Origin: Pelorhabdus rhamnosifermentans
GTDB taxonomy: Bacteria; Bacillota; Negativicutes; UMGS1260
NCBI RefSeq assembly: GCF_018835585.1
Contig: NZ_JAHGVE010000007.1
Span: forward strand, 1 to 64,000
Direction: 5' to 3'
DNA length: 64,000 nt
Below the pieces are notes generated by a model. That model worked only from the letters and a program-made list of their open reading frames with translations, ran no database searches and was not told the DNA's origin. Numbering within the stretch: the first letter of the stretch is position 1; every line of letters begins with the position of its first letter. Positions 56,444-64,000 of this stretch are shown one piece after another. The translations under genes were made by a program, and so were the position numbers.

Positions 56444-56998
56444 ATGATTTCATCAAATGATTTTCGAACAGGTGTAACAATTGAATTGGATAATTCCGTA
56501 TGGCAAGTCGTCGATTTTCAGCACGTTAAACCAGGTAAAGGGGCCGCTTTTGTGCGGGCTAAATTGAAGAACGTCAAAACAGGTGCTGTTGTTGAACGAA
56601 CATTTAATGCAGGTGAAAAAGTTCCGAAAGCGCATATTGACCAGAGGGACATGCAGTATCTTTATGAAAGTGATGGCTATATTTTCATGGATAATGAAAC
56701 GTATGATCAAGTTACTCTTACAGCGGAACAATTAGGCGACAGTAAAAATTTCTTAAAAGAAAATATGAACATTAGTGTTATGTTCTTCCAAGGTCTTGTT
56801 ATTGGCGTTGACATGCCAAATGCAGTAGAATTGGCTGTTGTTGAAACAGACCCTGGCATCCGTGGTGATACGGCAACAGGTGGGAACAAACCAGCTACCC
56901 TAGAAACAGGCTATGTTGTAAAGGTTCCATTATTTATTAATATTGGCGATGTTTTGAGAATTGACACGCGTACGGGTAATTATATTGAACGCGCTTAA
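56444..56998 (+). CDS. efp: Elongation factor P
   Basis: A 184-residue three-domain factor that relieves ribosome stalling at polyproline. The N-terminal domain has [15 protein letters not shown], whose loop carries the modified residue in E. coli; here the loop reads KPGKGAA with a Lys at the tip (position 33). C-terminal signature [19 protein letters not shown] is present. AGGAGG lies 9 nt before ATG 56444. It follows the M24 peptidase by 11 bp. Confidence 0.96.
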   Translation: MISSNDFRTGVTIELDNSVWQVVDFQHVKPGKGAAFVRAKLKNVKTGAVVERTFNAGEKVPKAHIDQRDMQYLYESDGYIFMDNETYDQVTLTAEQLGDSKNFLKENMNISVMFFQGLVIGVDMPNAVELAVVETDPGIRGDTATGGNKPATLETGYVVKVPLFINIGDVLRIDTRTGNYIERA

Positions 56999-57092
56999 TT
57001 AAACGAATTCTAGCCCCTTTTTACTTATTTTTTTGTGACAAACGGGAATAATAACCCTACGTTGCGAAGACAAGTAAAAGGGGGTTTTATTT

Positions 57093-57512
57093 TTGGGCTT
57101 TGTGAAAGAAAAGGTAGCTTATCTTCATGGCTTGACAAAAGGACTGGAAGTGAATGAACAATCATCAGAAGGCAAATTGCTTGTGAACATTATTGATGTC
57201 TTAGATGATTTTGCGGAAGAATTTGAAAGTATAACAGATGCGCATGAGGATTTGGAAGAGTATGTCACAACGATTGATGAGGACTTAACGGAATTGGAAG
57301 ACGAGGTTTACGAAGATTCCAGTTGTCCTGACGATGACTATGTAGAAGTAGAGTGCCCCACGTGTCATGACCAAGTGGCATTTGAGGCAGATGTTCTTCA
57401 TGACGACAAGGATTTAGAAATTACTTGTCCAAGTTGCGGTACTGTAGTTTATGAATCTGTTTATGAAGGTGATGATACGAGAGACAGGTATTATGATGAT
57501 CCCGGTCTATAG
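57093..57512 (+). CDS. CD1247-type protein with acidic N-terminus and zinc ribbon
   Basis: A 139-residue protein found before spoIIIA in many Clostridia and Negativicutes. The N-terminal domain (VKEKVAYLHGLTKGLEV) is helical and highly acidic, and the C-terminus is a CxxC...CxxC zinc ribbon (VECPTCHDQVAFEA, ITCPSCGTVVYES). No function is established. TTG 57093 is used, 9 nt after AAAAGGGGG. A strong terminator follows. Confidence 0.82.
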   Translation: MGFVKEKVAYLHGLTKGLEVNEQSSEGKLLVNIIDVLDDFAEEFESITDAHEDLEEYVTTIDEDLTELEDEVYEDSSCPDDDYVEVECPTCHDQVAFEADVLHDDKDLEITCPSCGTVVYESVYEGDDTRDRYYDDPGL

Positions 57513-57526
57513 CGTGAGCACGTAGA

Positions 57527-57556
57527 AATCTCGGCGAATAGCCGGGATTTTTTTTG
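57527..57556 (+). terminator. Terminator upstream of spoIIIAA
   Basis: aatctcggc (57527-57535) pairs with gccgggatt (57541-57549) with one G-U, 5-base loop, then eight T. It isolates the spoIIIA operon from efp and the CD1247-type gene. Confidence 0.88.
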
Positions 57557-57585
57557 TCATAAAGGAGTTGTCTTTTTCATAGCTA
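57557..57585 (+). promoter_or_regulatory. Possible sigma-E-type promoter of the spoIIIA operon
   Basis: tcATAAA (57557-57563) and CATAGCTA (57578-57585) are separated by 14 bp and resemble the B. subtilis sigma-E pattern (ATA near -35, CATAnnnT near -10). In B. subtilis spoIIIA is a mother-cell sigma-E operon. The -10 match is partial. Confidence 0.4.
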
Positions 57586-57609
57586 TGTAAAGAAAGGGGA
57601 AAGGAGAAG

Positions 57610-58599
57610 GTGGACGAGATGTGTAAGCAGTTTCGACAGACTATTTTTCCTGTACTGACGCCGCGTCTTGTTCGTGCTTTGGCGATTCTGCCTCATTCTC
57701 TTCTTTTGGATATTACGGAAATACGACTGCGTGTTGGTCAAAAACCGCTCGTTGTTTGTGGAGAAAAAGATTTTTTTCTGGCAGATGTACAAGAAAAAAA
57801 TCCTTCACCTGTAACAATGGAAGAAATTCAAGCCATACTCTGTCTTATGAGTCAAAATTCTTTATATGCTTTTTCAGAACAAGTAAAACGGGGGTTTCTT
57901 ACGATCCAGGGCGGACATCGAATTGGTTTAACGGGACAAGCAATTGTTATGGATCAGGCTGTTTCGACATTAACCTCCATTAGTTCCCTCAACATTCGTA
58001 TTGCCCGTGAAGTTCAAGGCTGTGCATCAGGTGTCCTTCCATATTTGTTTTATGAGCAGCGGCTCAATAATGCTTTGATTATCTCACCGCCTCGTTGCGG
58101 AAAAACGACACTACTTCGTGATATTGCCAGACAGCTAAGCACGGGTATAGATCAGCTAGGGCTACCGGGTAAACAAGTAGGACTTGTTGATGAACGGTCG
58201 GAAATTGCTGCTTGCGTGCAAGGTGTTCCAACTGTAGCTTTGGGACCTCGTCTCGATGTGCTTGATTGCTGCCCCAAGGCGATTGGTATGATGATGCTCA
58301 TCCGGTCTATGGCACCCGATGTGATTATTACAGATGAACTGGGTCGTGAGGAAGATGCGGCAGCTATTGCTGAAGCCATTCATGCGGGCGTAGCCGTAAT
58401 TACGAGTGTTCATGGAACAGGGCCGGATGATATCCTTTATCGTCCTCATATTGGTTCGTTACTTAAAAATCATTACTTTGATATTTATATTGTGCTTAGT
58501 GATCAGCCTGCGCCAGGTACAGTTATTCAGATTATTTCAGGTAAGACAGGAAAAATCTTCTTGTCAAAGGATGCTAGAGGGGTGAAAGTATGTGGCTGA
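57610..58599 (+). CDS. spoIIIAA: Stage III sporulation protein AA (ATPase)
   Basis: A secretion-ATPase-like protein of about 329 residues that energises the SpoIIIA-SpoIIQ feeding-tube complex between mother cell and forespore. N-terminal ITEIRLRVGQKPLVV and the Walker A PPRCGKTTLLRD are present, with VIITDELGREEDAAAI as the Walker B region. GTG 57610 gives the longest frame, while ATG 57619 has better SD spacing. It overlaps spoIIIAB. Confidence 0.95.
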   Translation: MDEMCKQFRQTIFPVLTPRLVRALAILPHSLLLDITEIRLRVGQKPLVVCGEKDFFLADVQEKNPSPVTMEEIQAILCLMSQNSLYAFSEQVKRGFLTIQGGHRIGLTGQAIVMDQAVSTLTSISSLNIRIAREVQGCASGVLPYLFYEQRLNNALIISPPRCGKTTLLRDIARQLSTGIDQLGLPGKQVGLVDERSEIAACVQGVPTVALGPRLDVLDCCPKAIGMMMLIRSMAPDVIITDELGREEDAAAIAEAIHAGVAVITSVHGTGPDDILYRPHIGSLLKNHYFDIYIVLSDQPAPGTVIQIISGKTGKIFLSKDARGVKVCG

Positions 58600-59111
58600 A
58601 ATGCGTAGGGTGCCTATTGATTATCGTGGCAGGTAGTGCCTTGGGTTTCCGTTATGCCAATCGGTATGAAGAGCGGCTGCAACAAATTAAGCTGCTAACG
58701 AGTTGTCTGACGACGCTTGAATCCTATATTGAGCATGTAGCCATGCCACTTACGCAGGCTTTTATACAGATTGTTCAGGGACTGGAAGGACCGATTGCGG
58801 AGTTATTTATGAAAACAGCATTAGCCATGGAGCACTCACGTCAGTTAAGTCCTGTGGACGCCTTGGAAGAAAATTTTGAGCGTCTTAAGAATGATATCAG
58901 GCTGGAACAGCCGGAACAGGAGCTTTTACTTTTGTTAGTGACAAAGCTTACTGTCATTAATCCGAAGGGACATTCGGCTTATTTTGCCATGACGCTGAAA
59001 CAATTGCAAGATATTGAAGAACAGGCTAGGCAAAATCAAGCTGTGAATGTGAAAATGTTTCGTTACTTAGGCATTTGTGGCAGCCTCATACTTGTCATTT
59101 TGTTGTTGTAA
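58590..59111 (+). CDS. spoIIIAB: Stage III sporulation protein AB
   Basis: A 173-residue membrane protein resembling type II secretion GspF fragments, with helices at both ends (CVGCLLIIVAGSALGFRY and GSLILVILLL) and an N-terminal RYANRYEERLQQIKLL pattern typical of SpoIIIAB. ATG 58590 follows GGGGTGA and overlaps spoIIIAA by 10 bp. Confidence 0.93.
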   Translation: MWLKCVGCLLIIVAGSALGFRYANRYEERLQQIKLLTSCLTTLESYIEHVAMPLTQAFIQIVQGLEGPIAELFMKTALAMEHSRQLSPVDALEENFERLKNDIRLEQPEQELLLLLVTKLTVINPKGHSAYFAMTLKQLQDIEEQARQNQAVNVKMFRYLGICGSLILVILLL

Positions 59112-59127
59112 GAAAGGAGAGAAACCT

Positions 59128-59325
59128 GTGGGACTAGAGATTCTGTTTAAAATTGCGGGTGTTGGTATCCTTGTCTCTGTTTTTCATACGGCGCTTAAAC
59201 AGGCCGGTAAGGAAGATATGGCGCAAGTCTGTACTTTAGCAGGGTTTGCTCTTGTTCTGCTTTGGGTTGTACAGCTCTTAGGACGGTTATTTACGACTGT
59301 TCAAGATGTATTCAAGCTGTTCTAA
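59128..59325 (+). CDS. spoIIIAC: Stage III sporulation protein AC
   Basis: A 65-residue two-helix membrane protein (LFKIAGVGILVSVFHTAL; AGFALVLLWVVQLL) with the family feature LKQAGKEDMAQ between helices. GTG 59128 is 6-7 nt after AAGGAGAG; an in-frame extension from 59077 reads back into spoIIIAB and lacks support. It is a component of the forespore channel. Confidence 0.93.
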   Translation: MGLEILFKIAGVGILVSVFHTALKQAGKEDMAQVCTLAGFALVLLWVVQLLGRLFTTVQDVFKLF

Positions 59326-59338
59326 AGAGGTGTCAGGC

Positions 59339-59725
59339 ATGGATATTATTCAAGTTGTCGGGCTGGGTTTCGTTGTTACTTTGCTTAGTTTAATTATTAA
59401 AAGTCAGAAACCGGAATTGGCTGTGCAGTTAAGTCTTACCTTGGCTGTGGTGATTTTTCTCTTTGTTCTAACAAAAATTAGTCTTGTTATTACATTGTTT
59501 CAGGATTTGGCTGACAAAGCAAATGTGAGTCCTCTGTATTTCAATACGATTCTCAAAGTTATTGGTATTGCCTATGTCACTGAATTTGGTGCTCAGATTT
59601 GTCGTGATGCTGGCGAGGGGGCTGTGGCTGGAAAAATCGAATTTGCCGGGAAAGTACTTATTGTAGTGATGGCGGTGCCTGTGCTGGCGTTGGTCCTAGA
59701 TACGATTGTCAAATTAATTCCTTGA
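59339..59725 (+). CDS. spoIIIAD: Stage III sporulation protein AD
   Basis: A 128-residue membrane protein with four hydrophobic segments, beginning MDIIQVVGLGFVVTLLSL and containing the family block IGIAYVTEFGAQICRDAGE. ATG 59339 follows AAGAGGTG; a longer in-frame start at 59306 overlaps spoIIIAC. It is part of the mother cell-forespore channel. Confidence 0.94.
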   Translation: MDIIQVVGLGFVVTLLSLIIKSQKPELAVQLSLTLAVVIFLFVLTKISLVITLFQDLADKANVSPLYFNTILKVIGIAYVTEFGAQICRDAGEGAVAGKIEFAGKVLIVVMAVPVLALVLDTIVKLIP

Positions 59726-59734
59726 GGTGAGCCG

Positions 59735-60907
59735 ATGAAAATCTGGGCAGGTGTCCTCCTTGTACTGCTTTGGAGCACAGGTGTTGTGTGGGCGAACAAT
59801 CCGGACGAGACTCTTGGTGCATCTAATCTTGTTCAGCCTTTATTTGACAAATTATCTGTCAATGAAGTCAATGAGTATATTCATCAAGTGAATGGGGAAA
59901 TGGATGCAAATATTCCCGAATTAAATGGTAACACGGCCCTTCAGTTTGCGACGCAGGGATTTCCCCTGAATTTGCATGATTTTGGAAAAATGATTTATGT
60001 AAAATTTATGAAAGAGTGGCTGCAAACGGTTCATTTATTAGGAGAACTTCTAATACTTGCCGTATTATGTGCATTATTACAGAACCTGCAAAATTCTTTT
60101 GCAAAGTCAGAAATTGCGCTGCTTTCCTATGGGGTTTGTTTTGCTTTTATGACAGTCTTGGCACTTCATGCATTCTCAGTTGTCCTTGTTATTGCTAAAA
60201 CAACAGTGGAAACGATGGTCAGCTTTATGGAAGCCCTCCTGCCTGTGCTGCTTTCTCTTTTAGCGGGTGTTGGCGCTTTTACATCAGCAGCTCTTTTTAC
60301 GCCGCTTATGCTATTTATCGTCAATGTCGTTAGTTCTTTAACAAAAGATATTGTTCTGCCGTTGTTATTTTTGACGGCTGTGCTCGAATGTGTCAATTAT
60401 CTGTCTGATCACTATCAATTAACCAATTTAGCAAGTCTTTTAAAACAGTCGGCTATGGTTGTTCTTGGATTCGTTTTTGTTGTTTTTGTCGGAATTGTTA
60501 CTATTCAAGGCATAGCTGGCAGTGTGACAGACGGTGTAACGTTGCGTACAGCCAAGTTTGCCACAGCAACGTTTATTCCTGTTGTGGGGAAAATGTTTGC
60601 TGATACAGTGGAAGTGGTTATGGGAGCCTCCATGTTACTTAAAAATGGGATTGGCATTTTTGGAGTGTTTGTCATTATTACACTGTGCATTCTGCCGCTT
60701 GTTAAAATGTTATCGCTTATTATTACAATTAAACTGGCTGGTGCTCTTGTAGAACCACTTGGTGATGAAAAAATGGCCCAATGTTTAAATGGGATGGGTA
60801 ATAATTTACTTCTTGTGTTTGGTGCCGTTCTTGTTGTTACGTTGATGTTTTTTCTGGTAATAACGATGATTATTAGCACAGGAAATATGACTTTAGCGCT
60901 TCCTTAG
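59735..60907 (+). CDS. spoIIIAE: Stage III sporulation protein AE
   Basis: A 390-residue exported and polytopic protein. A cleavable-type signal peptide (residues about 1-21, ending VVWAN) is followed by a short lumenal part and about eight helices; YGVCFAFMTVLALHAFSVV and VVGKMFADTVEVVMGASML are typical. TGAGGTGAG SD overlaps the spoIIIAD stop. It forms part of the forespore channel membrane complex. Confidence 0.94.
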   Translation: MKIWAGVLLVLLWSTGVVWANNPDETLGASNLVQPLFDKLSVNEVNEYIHQVNGEMDANIPELNGNTALQFATQGFPLNLHDFGKMIYVKFMKEWLQTVHLLGELLILAVLCALLQNLQNSFAKSEIALLSYGVCFAFMTVLALHAFSVVLVIAKTTVETMVSFMEALLPVLLSLLAGVGAFTSAALFTPLMLFIVNVVSSLTKDIVLPLLFLTAVLECVNYLSDHYQLTNLASLLKQSAMVVLGFVFVVFVGIVTIQGIAGSVTDGVTLRTAKFATATFIPVVGKMFADTVEVVMGASMLLKNGIGIFGVFVIITLCILPLVKMLSLIITIKLAGALVEPLGDEKMAQCLNGMGNNLLLVFGAVLVVTLMFFLVITMIISTGNMTLALP

Positions 60908-60941
60908 TTGGAATCATAACGATGGGAAGGAGAGGTTAGCA

Positions 60942-61520
60942 GTGATTGCGGCACTTACGGGGTGGATTAAAGGAATTATTTATATTGTTTTATTTGCAGC
61001 TTTTCTGGAATTTTTATTACCAAGCGGACAGATGCGAAAATTTATCCGTGTGATTATTGGGCTTTTTATAATGCTGGCTGTTTTAAATCCGATTGTTACG
61101 GTTTTAAGTCGTGGGCAACCAGACGAATTATTACCAACTTGGCGTGATTTGGGCAGAGAAGATAGGAAAAGTAAGGGGGCGTCAGCGGAGGAGTTAGTAA
61201 CGATGGAGCAAGAAATGACAAGGAATGTATATAAAAAAGAACTGTCTAGGCAAATCCGCGCTGTTGTTATGACCATCGCTGGCGTAGGAGATGCCCAAGT
61301 TACGGTAGACCTTGAGCAAGCCAAATCAAATCAAAAGAACGGGGCCATTCGTGTTGTCACGATTACTCTTCAAAAACGCGGCCCGACAGACATTACGCCT
61401 GTGGTAATTGGTCATGCTGTGCCTGAAGATACAGGTCCTAGTGAAGAATTGAAAGCCAAGGTGGTGCGTACAGTAGGCGAAACAGTTCAGTTGTCACAGC
61501 AAAAAATTATTGTACAATAA
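60942..61520 (+). CDS. spoIIIAF: Stage III sporulation protein AF
   Basis: A 192-residue protein with two N-terminal membrane helices (WIKGIIYIVLFAAFLEFLLP and FIRVIIGLFIMLAVLNPIV) and a soluble C-terminal ring-building-motif domain (AGVGDAQVTVDLEQA). The start is GTG 60942 behind AAGGAGAGG. The C-terminus lies inside a 36-bp perfect palindrome. Confidence 0.93.
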   Translation: MIAALTGWIKGIIYIVLFAAFLEFLLPSGQMRKFIRVIIGLFIMLAVLNPIVTVLSRGQPDELLPTWRDLGREDRKSKGASAEELVTMEQEMTRNVYKKELSRQIRAVVMTIAGVGDAQVTVDLEQAKSNQKNGAIRVVTITLQKRGPTDITPVVIGHAVPEDTGPSEELKAKVVRTVGETVQLSQQKIIVQ

Positions 61521-61531
61521 TTTTTTGCTGT
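61496..61531. repeat. 36-bp perfect palindrome across the spoIIIAF stop codon
   Basis: acagcaaaaaattattgt (61496-61513) is the exact reverse complement of the following 18 bases (61514-61531). It includes the last spoIIIAF codons and its TAA stop. As RNA it would form a long, loop-poor A/U hairpin 25 bases before spoIIIAG. Confidence 0.95.
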
Positions 61532-61557
61532 CAAAGCAGATGAATGGAGGCGTTTTT

Positions 61558-62163
61558 ATGCGTGCAGAGTTAACGGAAAAAATAAAAAGTAATACAATTC
61601 GGCGCTATCTTGATTATTTTCGGCAGAATGTCAAGCTTGTTGCCATTGGCATAGTAGGGATTTTACTTGTTATTGCAGGCGGATTTTTTGACGGAAAGAC
61701 CCACGAAACTCTGCCTGCAATCCCCTTAACCGATGCGGCCAAGGTACCGGCGAATATGCCACAACGTAGTGTAGAGGAAGCACTAGAGGTTAAACTTGCC
61801 AATTTACTGGCACAAGTAAAAGGAGCGGGTTCTGTGGCTGTCAATGTAACGCTAGAAAGTAGTGCCGCAACTGATTTCGCTAAAAATGTCACAAAGGAGA
61901 ACAAGACCATTCAAGAAAATGATAATGCAGGTGGCATTCGGACTACAACAGAAAGTAAGGAAAGTGAACAAATTTTAATGGGGAAGGAAAATGGTGTGGA
62001 TAAACCCGTTATGGTGAGTGAAACCAAGCCTGTTATTAAAGGGGTACTTGTTATTGCCGAAGGCGCAACAGACTCAACTGTAAAAAGCAATTTGACTAAA
62101 GCTGTTGAAACAGGACTCGGAGTGGCGGCTTATAAAGTAACGGTTTTACCCCAGAGAAAGTGA
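61558..62163 (+). CDS. spoIIIAG: Stage III sporulation protein AG
   Basis: A 201-residue single-pass membrane protein that forms the large ring in the intermembrane space of the developing spore. The N-terminal helix is VKLVAIGIVGILLVIAGGFF; the ring-building domain is split by the beta-rich insert region seen as NKTIQENDNAGGI. ATG 61558 follows GGAGG; an upstream in-frame ATG at 61510 lies in the palindrome. Slightly shorter than B. subtilis SpoIIIAG (229). Confidence 0.92.
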   Translation: MRAELTEKIKSNTIRRYLDYFRQNVKLVAIGIVGILLVIAGGFFDGKTHETLPAIPLTDAAKVPANMPQRSVEEALEVKLANLLAQVKGAGSVAVNVTLESSAATDFAKNVTKENKTIQENDNAGGIRTTTESKESEQILMGKENGVDKPVMVSETKPVIKGVLVIAEGATDSTVKSNLTKAVETGLGVAAYKVTVLPQRK

Positions 62164-62173
62164 GGAGAATGAA

Positions 62174-62701
62174 ATGATTGTAACGGTGGCACGTGCTGTA
62201 CGCACTCGAATACTACTATTTTTTGCAGCTTTTGTTGTTATGGTTTTATGTATTGGTGGATGGCTTTTTACGCAGCATTCAAGTACCATGGATCGCTCCA
62301 AGGCTCTTCAGGTTACAACGACGGCACCCCATGATGCCCTTGAGCTTGCAGCAAGTCCGGATTTTTTTATCGAATATCGTTTGGAACGCGATAAGGTGCG
62401 CAGTGAGCGTTCTGATGTACTGCGTGAGATTATTAAAAACTCCAAAAATTACAATGCCCGTCTTAAGGCTCAAGATACGGTATTAAAGATGGTTCAAGAC
62501 AAACAGCGGGAACTAGAAATTGAAAATATGATTAAGTCCCGCGGTTTTAGCGATGCTCTTGTTTTTATTCGTGACGACTCGATTAGCGCTGTTGTAAAGG
62601 GGGCGACGCTTTCACGCGATGAAGTGCTCAAAGTAGCTGAGATTATTCATCAAGTCGCAGGGGTGAAAGTTGAGGATATTAATATTAGTGCCAAACCATA
62701 A
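62174..62701 (+). CDS. spoIIIAH: SpoIIIAH-like protein
   Basis: A 175-residue single-pass protein with an N-terminal helix (ILLFFAAFVVMVLCIGGWLF) and a C-terminal YscJ/FliF-like ring domain (EIENMIKSRGFSDALVFI, VAEIIHQVAGVKVEDINI). In B. subtilis SpoIIIAH binds forespore SpoIIQ across the septum. The ATG follows GTGAGGAGA. It ends the operon before a strong terminator. Confidence 0.92.
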   Translation: MIVTVARAVRTRILLFFAAFVVMVLCIGGWLFTQHSSTMDRSKALQVTTTAPHDALELAASPDFFIEYRLERDKVRSERSDVLREIIKNSKNYNARLKAQDTVLKMVQDKQRELEIENMIKSRGFSDALVFIRDDSISAVVKGATLSRDEVLKVAEIIHQVAGVKVEDINISAKP

Positions 62702-62720
62702 TGACAGTTCGGATTTTTTC

Positions 62721-62747
62721 CAGCCTTAGGCAGGCTGTTTTTTTTTA
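62721..62747 (+). terminator. Terminator of the spoIIIA operon
   Basis: cagcct (62721-62726) pairs with aggctg (62732-62737), followed by nine or more T. The next 150 bases carry only a promoter. Confidence 0.85.
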
Positions 62748-62813
62748 TACCCCGCTAATGGCAGAAATTTAGATGAAGTTATTCGCTAAAGAATAGTAAA
62801 GTGGACAGGACTT

Positions 62814-62822
62814 TGGTATAAT
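62814..62822 (+). promoter_or_regulatory. Extended -10 promoter of the asp23 cluster
   Basis: TGGTATAAT (62814-62822) is a TGn-extended perfect -10 with no good -35 at 17 bp. It lies 80 bases before the Asp23 gene; the leader between has no gene. Confidence 0.5.
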
Positions 62823-62901
62823 AGTAAAGTCATATATTATAAGTTCTTTACATACATACAAAGTAGTTCGGTATTTTGCCTAAATTGGAGGGATGAATTC
62901 C

Positions 62902-63291
62902 TTGGAAAAAAATGATAAAGTCTCAGCTGATGTTGGCACCATTCGGATTGCCGATGAAGTCGTTGGCATTGTTGCAGGTCTCGCAGCAACGGAAATACCT
63001 GGTGTGGCTGGCATGAGTGCGGGCCTTGTTGGCGGTATTGCTGAGATGCTAGGGAAGAAAAATCTGTCTAAAGGCGTAAAAGTCGAGGTCGGCGAGAAAG
63101 AAGCCGCTGTTGATTTGTATATCATCGTTGAGTACGGCGTTCGAATTCCTGATGTAGCCCTAAAAGTGCAAGAAAACGTGAAGAGGGCCATTGAATCCAT
63201 GACAGGCCTTGATGTTGTTGAAGTGAATATTCATGTACAAGGTGTCGGTTTTGTAAATGAGAGTAAAGAAGAAGATATTCGCGTTCGCTAA
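62902..63291 (+). CDS. Asp23/Gls24 family envelope stress protein
   Basis: A 129-residue cytosolic protein of the Asp23 family, which coats the inner membrane through AmaP. The pattern IRIADEVVGIVAGLAATEIPG and YGVRIPDVALKVQENVKRAIE is typical. TTG 62902 is preferred because GGAGGG ends 9 nt before it; ATG 62893 touches the SD. It is followed by amaP and DUF2273. Confidence 0.93.
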   Translation: MEKNDKVSADVGTIRIADEVVGIVAGLAATEIPGVAGMSAGLVGGIAEMLGKKNLSKGVKVEVGEKEAAVDLYIIVEYGVRIPDVALKVQENVKRAIESMTGLDVVEVNIHVQGVGFVNESKEEDIRVR

Positions 63292-63305
63292 AGAAAGGAG
63301 TCAAT

Positions 63306-63845
63306 ATGAAAATCATTGATCTTGTTATTTTGTCGATTTATACCTTTTTATTGACTTTCTTAGGACTTGGCGTTGTGCTTCTTGCCTTTAATCTCCTTCC
63401 TTTGGAATGGGTATGGACAAGTATAACCTATCTTGTCGGCCAGTGGGAAGTGGGGCTAATTGGCCTATTGTTTATGCTCATTAGTTTGCGATTATTCTTG
63501 GCAAGTCTTCGATTCCGGAAAAATCATGAGACAATTATTACCCATACGGACCAGGGAGATATTCATATTACCGTGACTGCCATAGAAAATTTTGTGGAAA
63601 AAACAGCCCGTTATACGCGTGGAGTTCGCGCGGTCAAGGTAAATGTGCAAAAAAAAGGCAATGTCTTAAAGGTTATTGTCAAAGCTGTAGTTAGTCCTGA
63701 AAGTCATGTGCCCACCGTTGGCAGTGAAATGCAAAAACGTATTGCTGAGATGATGAAAAATACAGTAGGTGTTGAGCTTTCTGATATTGAAATTCTTGTT
63801 GAGAATATTTCCAATGAATTTAAAGCCAAACAGCGCGTAGAATAA
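63306..63845 (+). CDS. amaP: Alkaline shock response membrane anchor protein AmaP
   Basis: A 179-residue membrane protein with two N-terminal helices (LVILSIYTFLLTFLGLGVVL; VGLIGLLFMLISLRLFL) and a cytosolic Asp23-like C-terminal domain (ITVTAIENFVEKTARYTRG). It anchors Asp23 to the membrane. AAAGGAG precedes ATG 63306. It follows the Asp23 gene by 14 bp. Confidence 0.92.
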   Translation: MKIIDLVILSIYTFLLTFLGLGVVLLAFNLLPLEWVWTSITYLVGQWEVGLIGLLFMLISLRLFLASLRFRKNHETIITHTDQGDIHITVTAIENFVEKTARYTRGVRAVKVNVQKKGNVLKVIVKAVVSPESHVPTVGSEMQKRIAEMMKNTVGVELSDIEILVENISNEFKAKQRVE

Positions 63846-63855
63846 GAGGTGTGCG

Positions 63856-64000
63856 ATGAATAATAAATTATTGGAGGAAATCTGGCAACAGCACAGCGGA
63901 AAGATTACGGGTGCGTTCATTGGATTTTTTTGTGGTGTTTTTATTCTGCTTTTTGGATTTCTTCACACCTTGTTTGTTGTTGTCTGTTCAATTGTTGGCT
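63856..64000 (+). CDS. DUF2273 membrane protein (partial, cut by the window end)
   Basis: ATG 63856 opens a frame that runs off the window. The first 48 residues read NKLLEEIWQQHSGKITG then a hydrophobic segment with FIGFFCGVFILLFGFL, the pattern of DUF2273 proteins that accompany Asp23 and AmaP. AAGAGGTG is the SD, 10 bp after amaP. The full length cannot be judged. Confidence 0.85.
   Translation, partial: MNNKLLEEIWQQHSGKITGAFIGFFCGVFILLFGFLHTLFVVVCSIVG

Noticed and set aside
55668-56480. 270-residue minus-strand ORF
   Set aside because: Antisense shadow of the M24 peptidase gene, whose motifs are clear on the + strand.

Overview
The window reads as chromosomal backbone of an endospore-forming Firmicute of about 42-43% GC, most likely a member of the Negativicutes (Sporomusaceae-like). 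Visible support is the complete spoIIIAA-AH operon, an Asp23/AmaP/DUF2273 envelope-stress cluster, and a gene order also known from Bacillus and Clostridia: queA-tgt-yajC-secD-secF-recJ-apt-rel-dtd-hisS-aspS-6S RNA-rarA-iscR-iscS-mnmA-PRC-AI2E-alaS-ireB-ruvX-DUF1292-mltG-trmR-U32. The family assignment below the phylum is inference. Nearly all genes are on the + strand, tightly packed, often with ATGA overlaps and with TTG or GTG starts behind strong Shine-Dalgarno (SD) sites.

Layout. (1) 1-7663: the 3' end of a tandem-repeat protein, a strong hairpin, then four consecutive GT2-TPR glycosyltransferases; the fourth has lost several conserved motifs. (2) 7676-13984: a SorC-type regulator divergent from a PTS L-ascorbate operon (ulaC-ulaA-ulaB-ulaD-ulaE-ulaG); the intergenic region holds face-to-face promoters and several copies of a TTGNACAAATGTTCAA-like operator. 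No ulaF is present. (3) 14040-23600: a queuosine block (queH, queA, tgt) with DUF2905, a SpoIID-like protein, yajC, 5-formyl-THF cyclo-ligase, a poorly understood trio (PP2C phosphatase, small P-loop protein, HD hydrolase), and secD-secF. (4) 23653-38298: a polytopic membrane protein, an unusual RecJ-HIRAN-RecQ-like fusion, apt, rel, dtd, an MBL hydrolase, an AI-2E transporter, a Fur-family regulator, hemZ, hisS and aspS. (5) 38370-46345: 6S RNA, an EamA exporter on the minus strand, rarA, the iscR-iscS-iscU-mnmA sulfur operon, a PRC-barrel protein, two small proteins (one a 55-residue zinc ribbon) and a second AI-2E protein. (6) 46386-56998: alaS, ireB, ruvX, DUF1292, mltG, trmR, U32 peptidase, DUF4911, a class B PBP, an M24 aminopeptidase and efp. 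(7) 57093-64000: a CD1247-type protein, spoIIIAA-AH, and asp23-amaP-DUF2273 running off the window.

Functional themes. tRNA wobble-position modification recurs in separate operons (Q34 through queH/queA/tgt, s2U34 through iscS/mnmA, mo5U34 through U32/trmR), together with tRNA charging and proofreading (hisS, aspS, alaS, dtd). The most unusual items are the RecJ-helicase fusion, the GT2-TPR array next to a Ser/Asn-rich repeat protein, the SorC-controlled ascorbate operon, and the PP2C/P-loop/HD trio. All functional calls come from reading the sequence; no database search was run.
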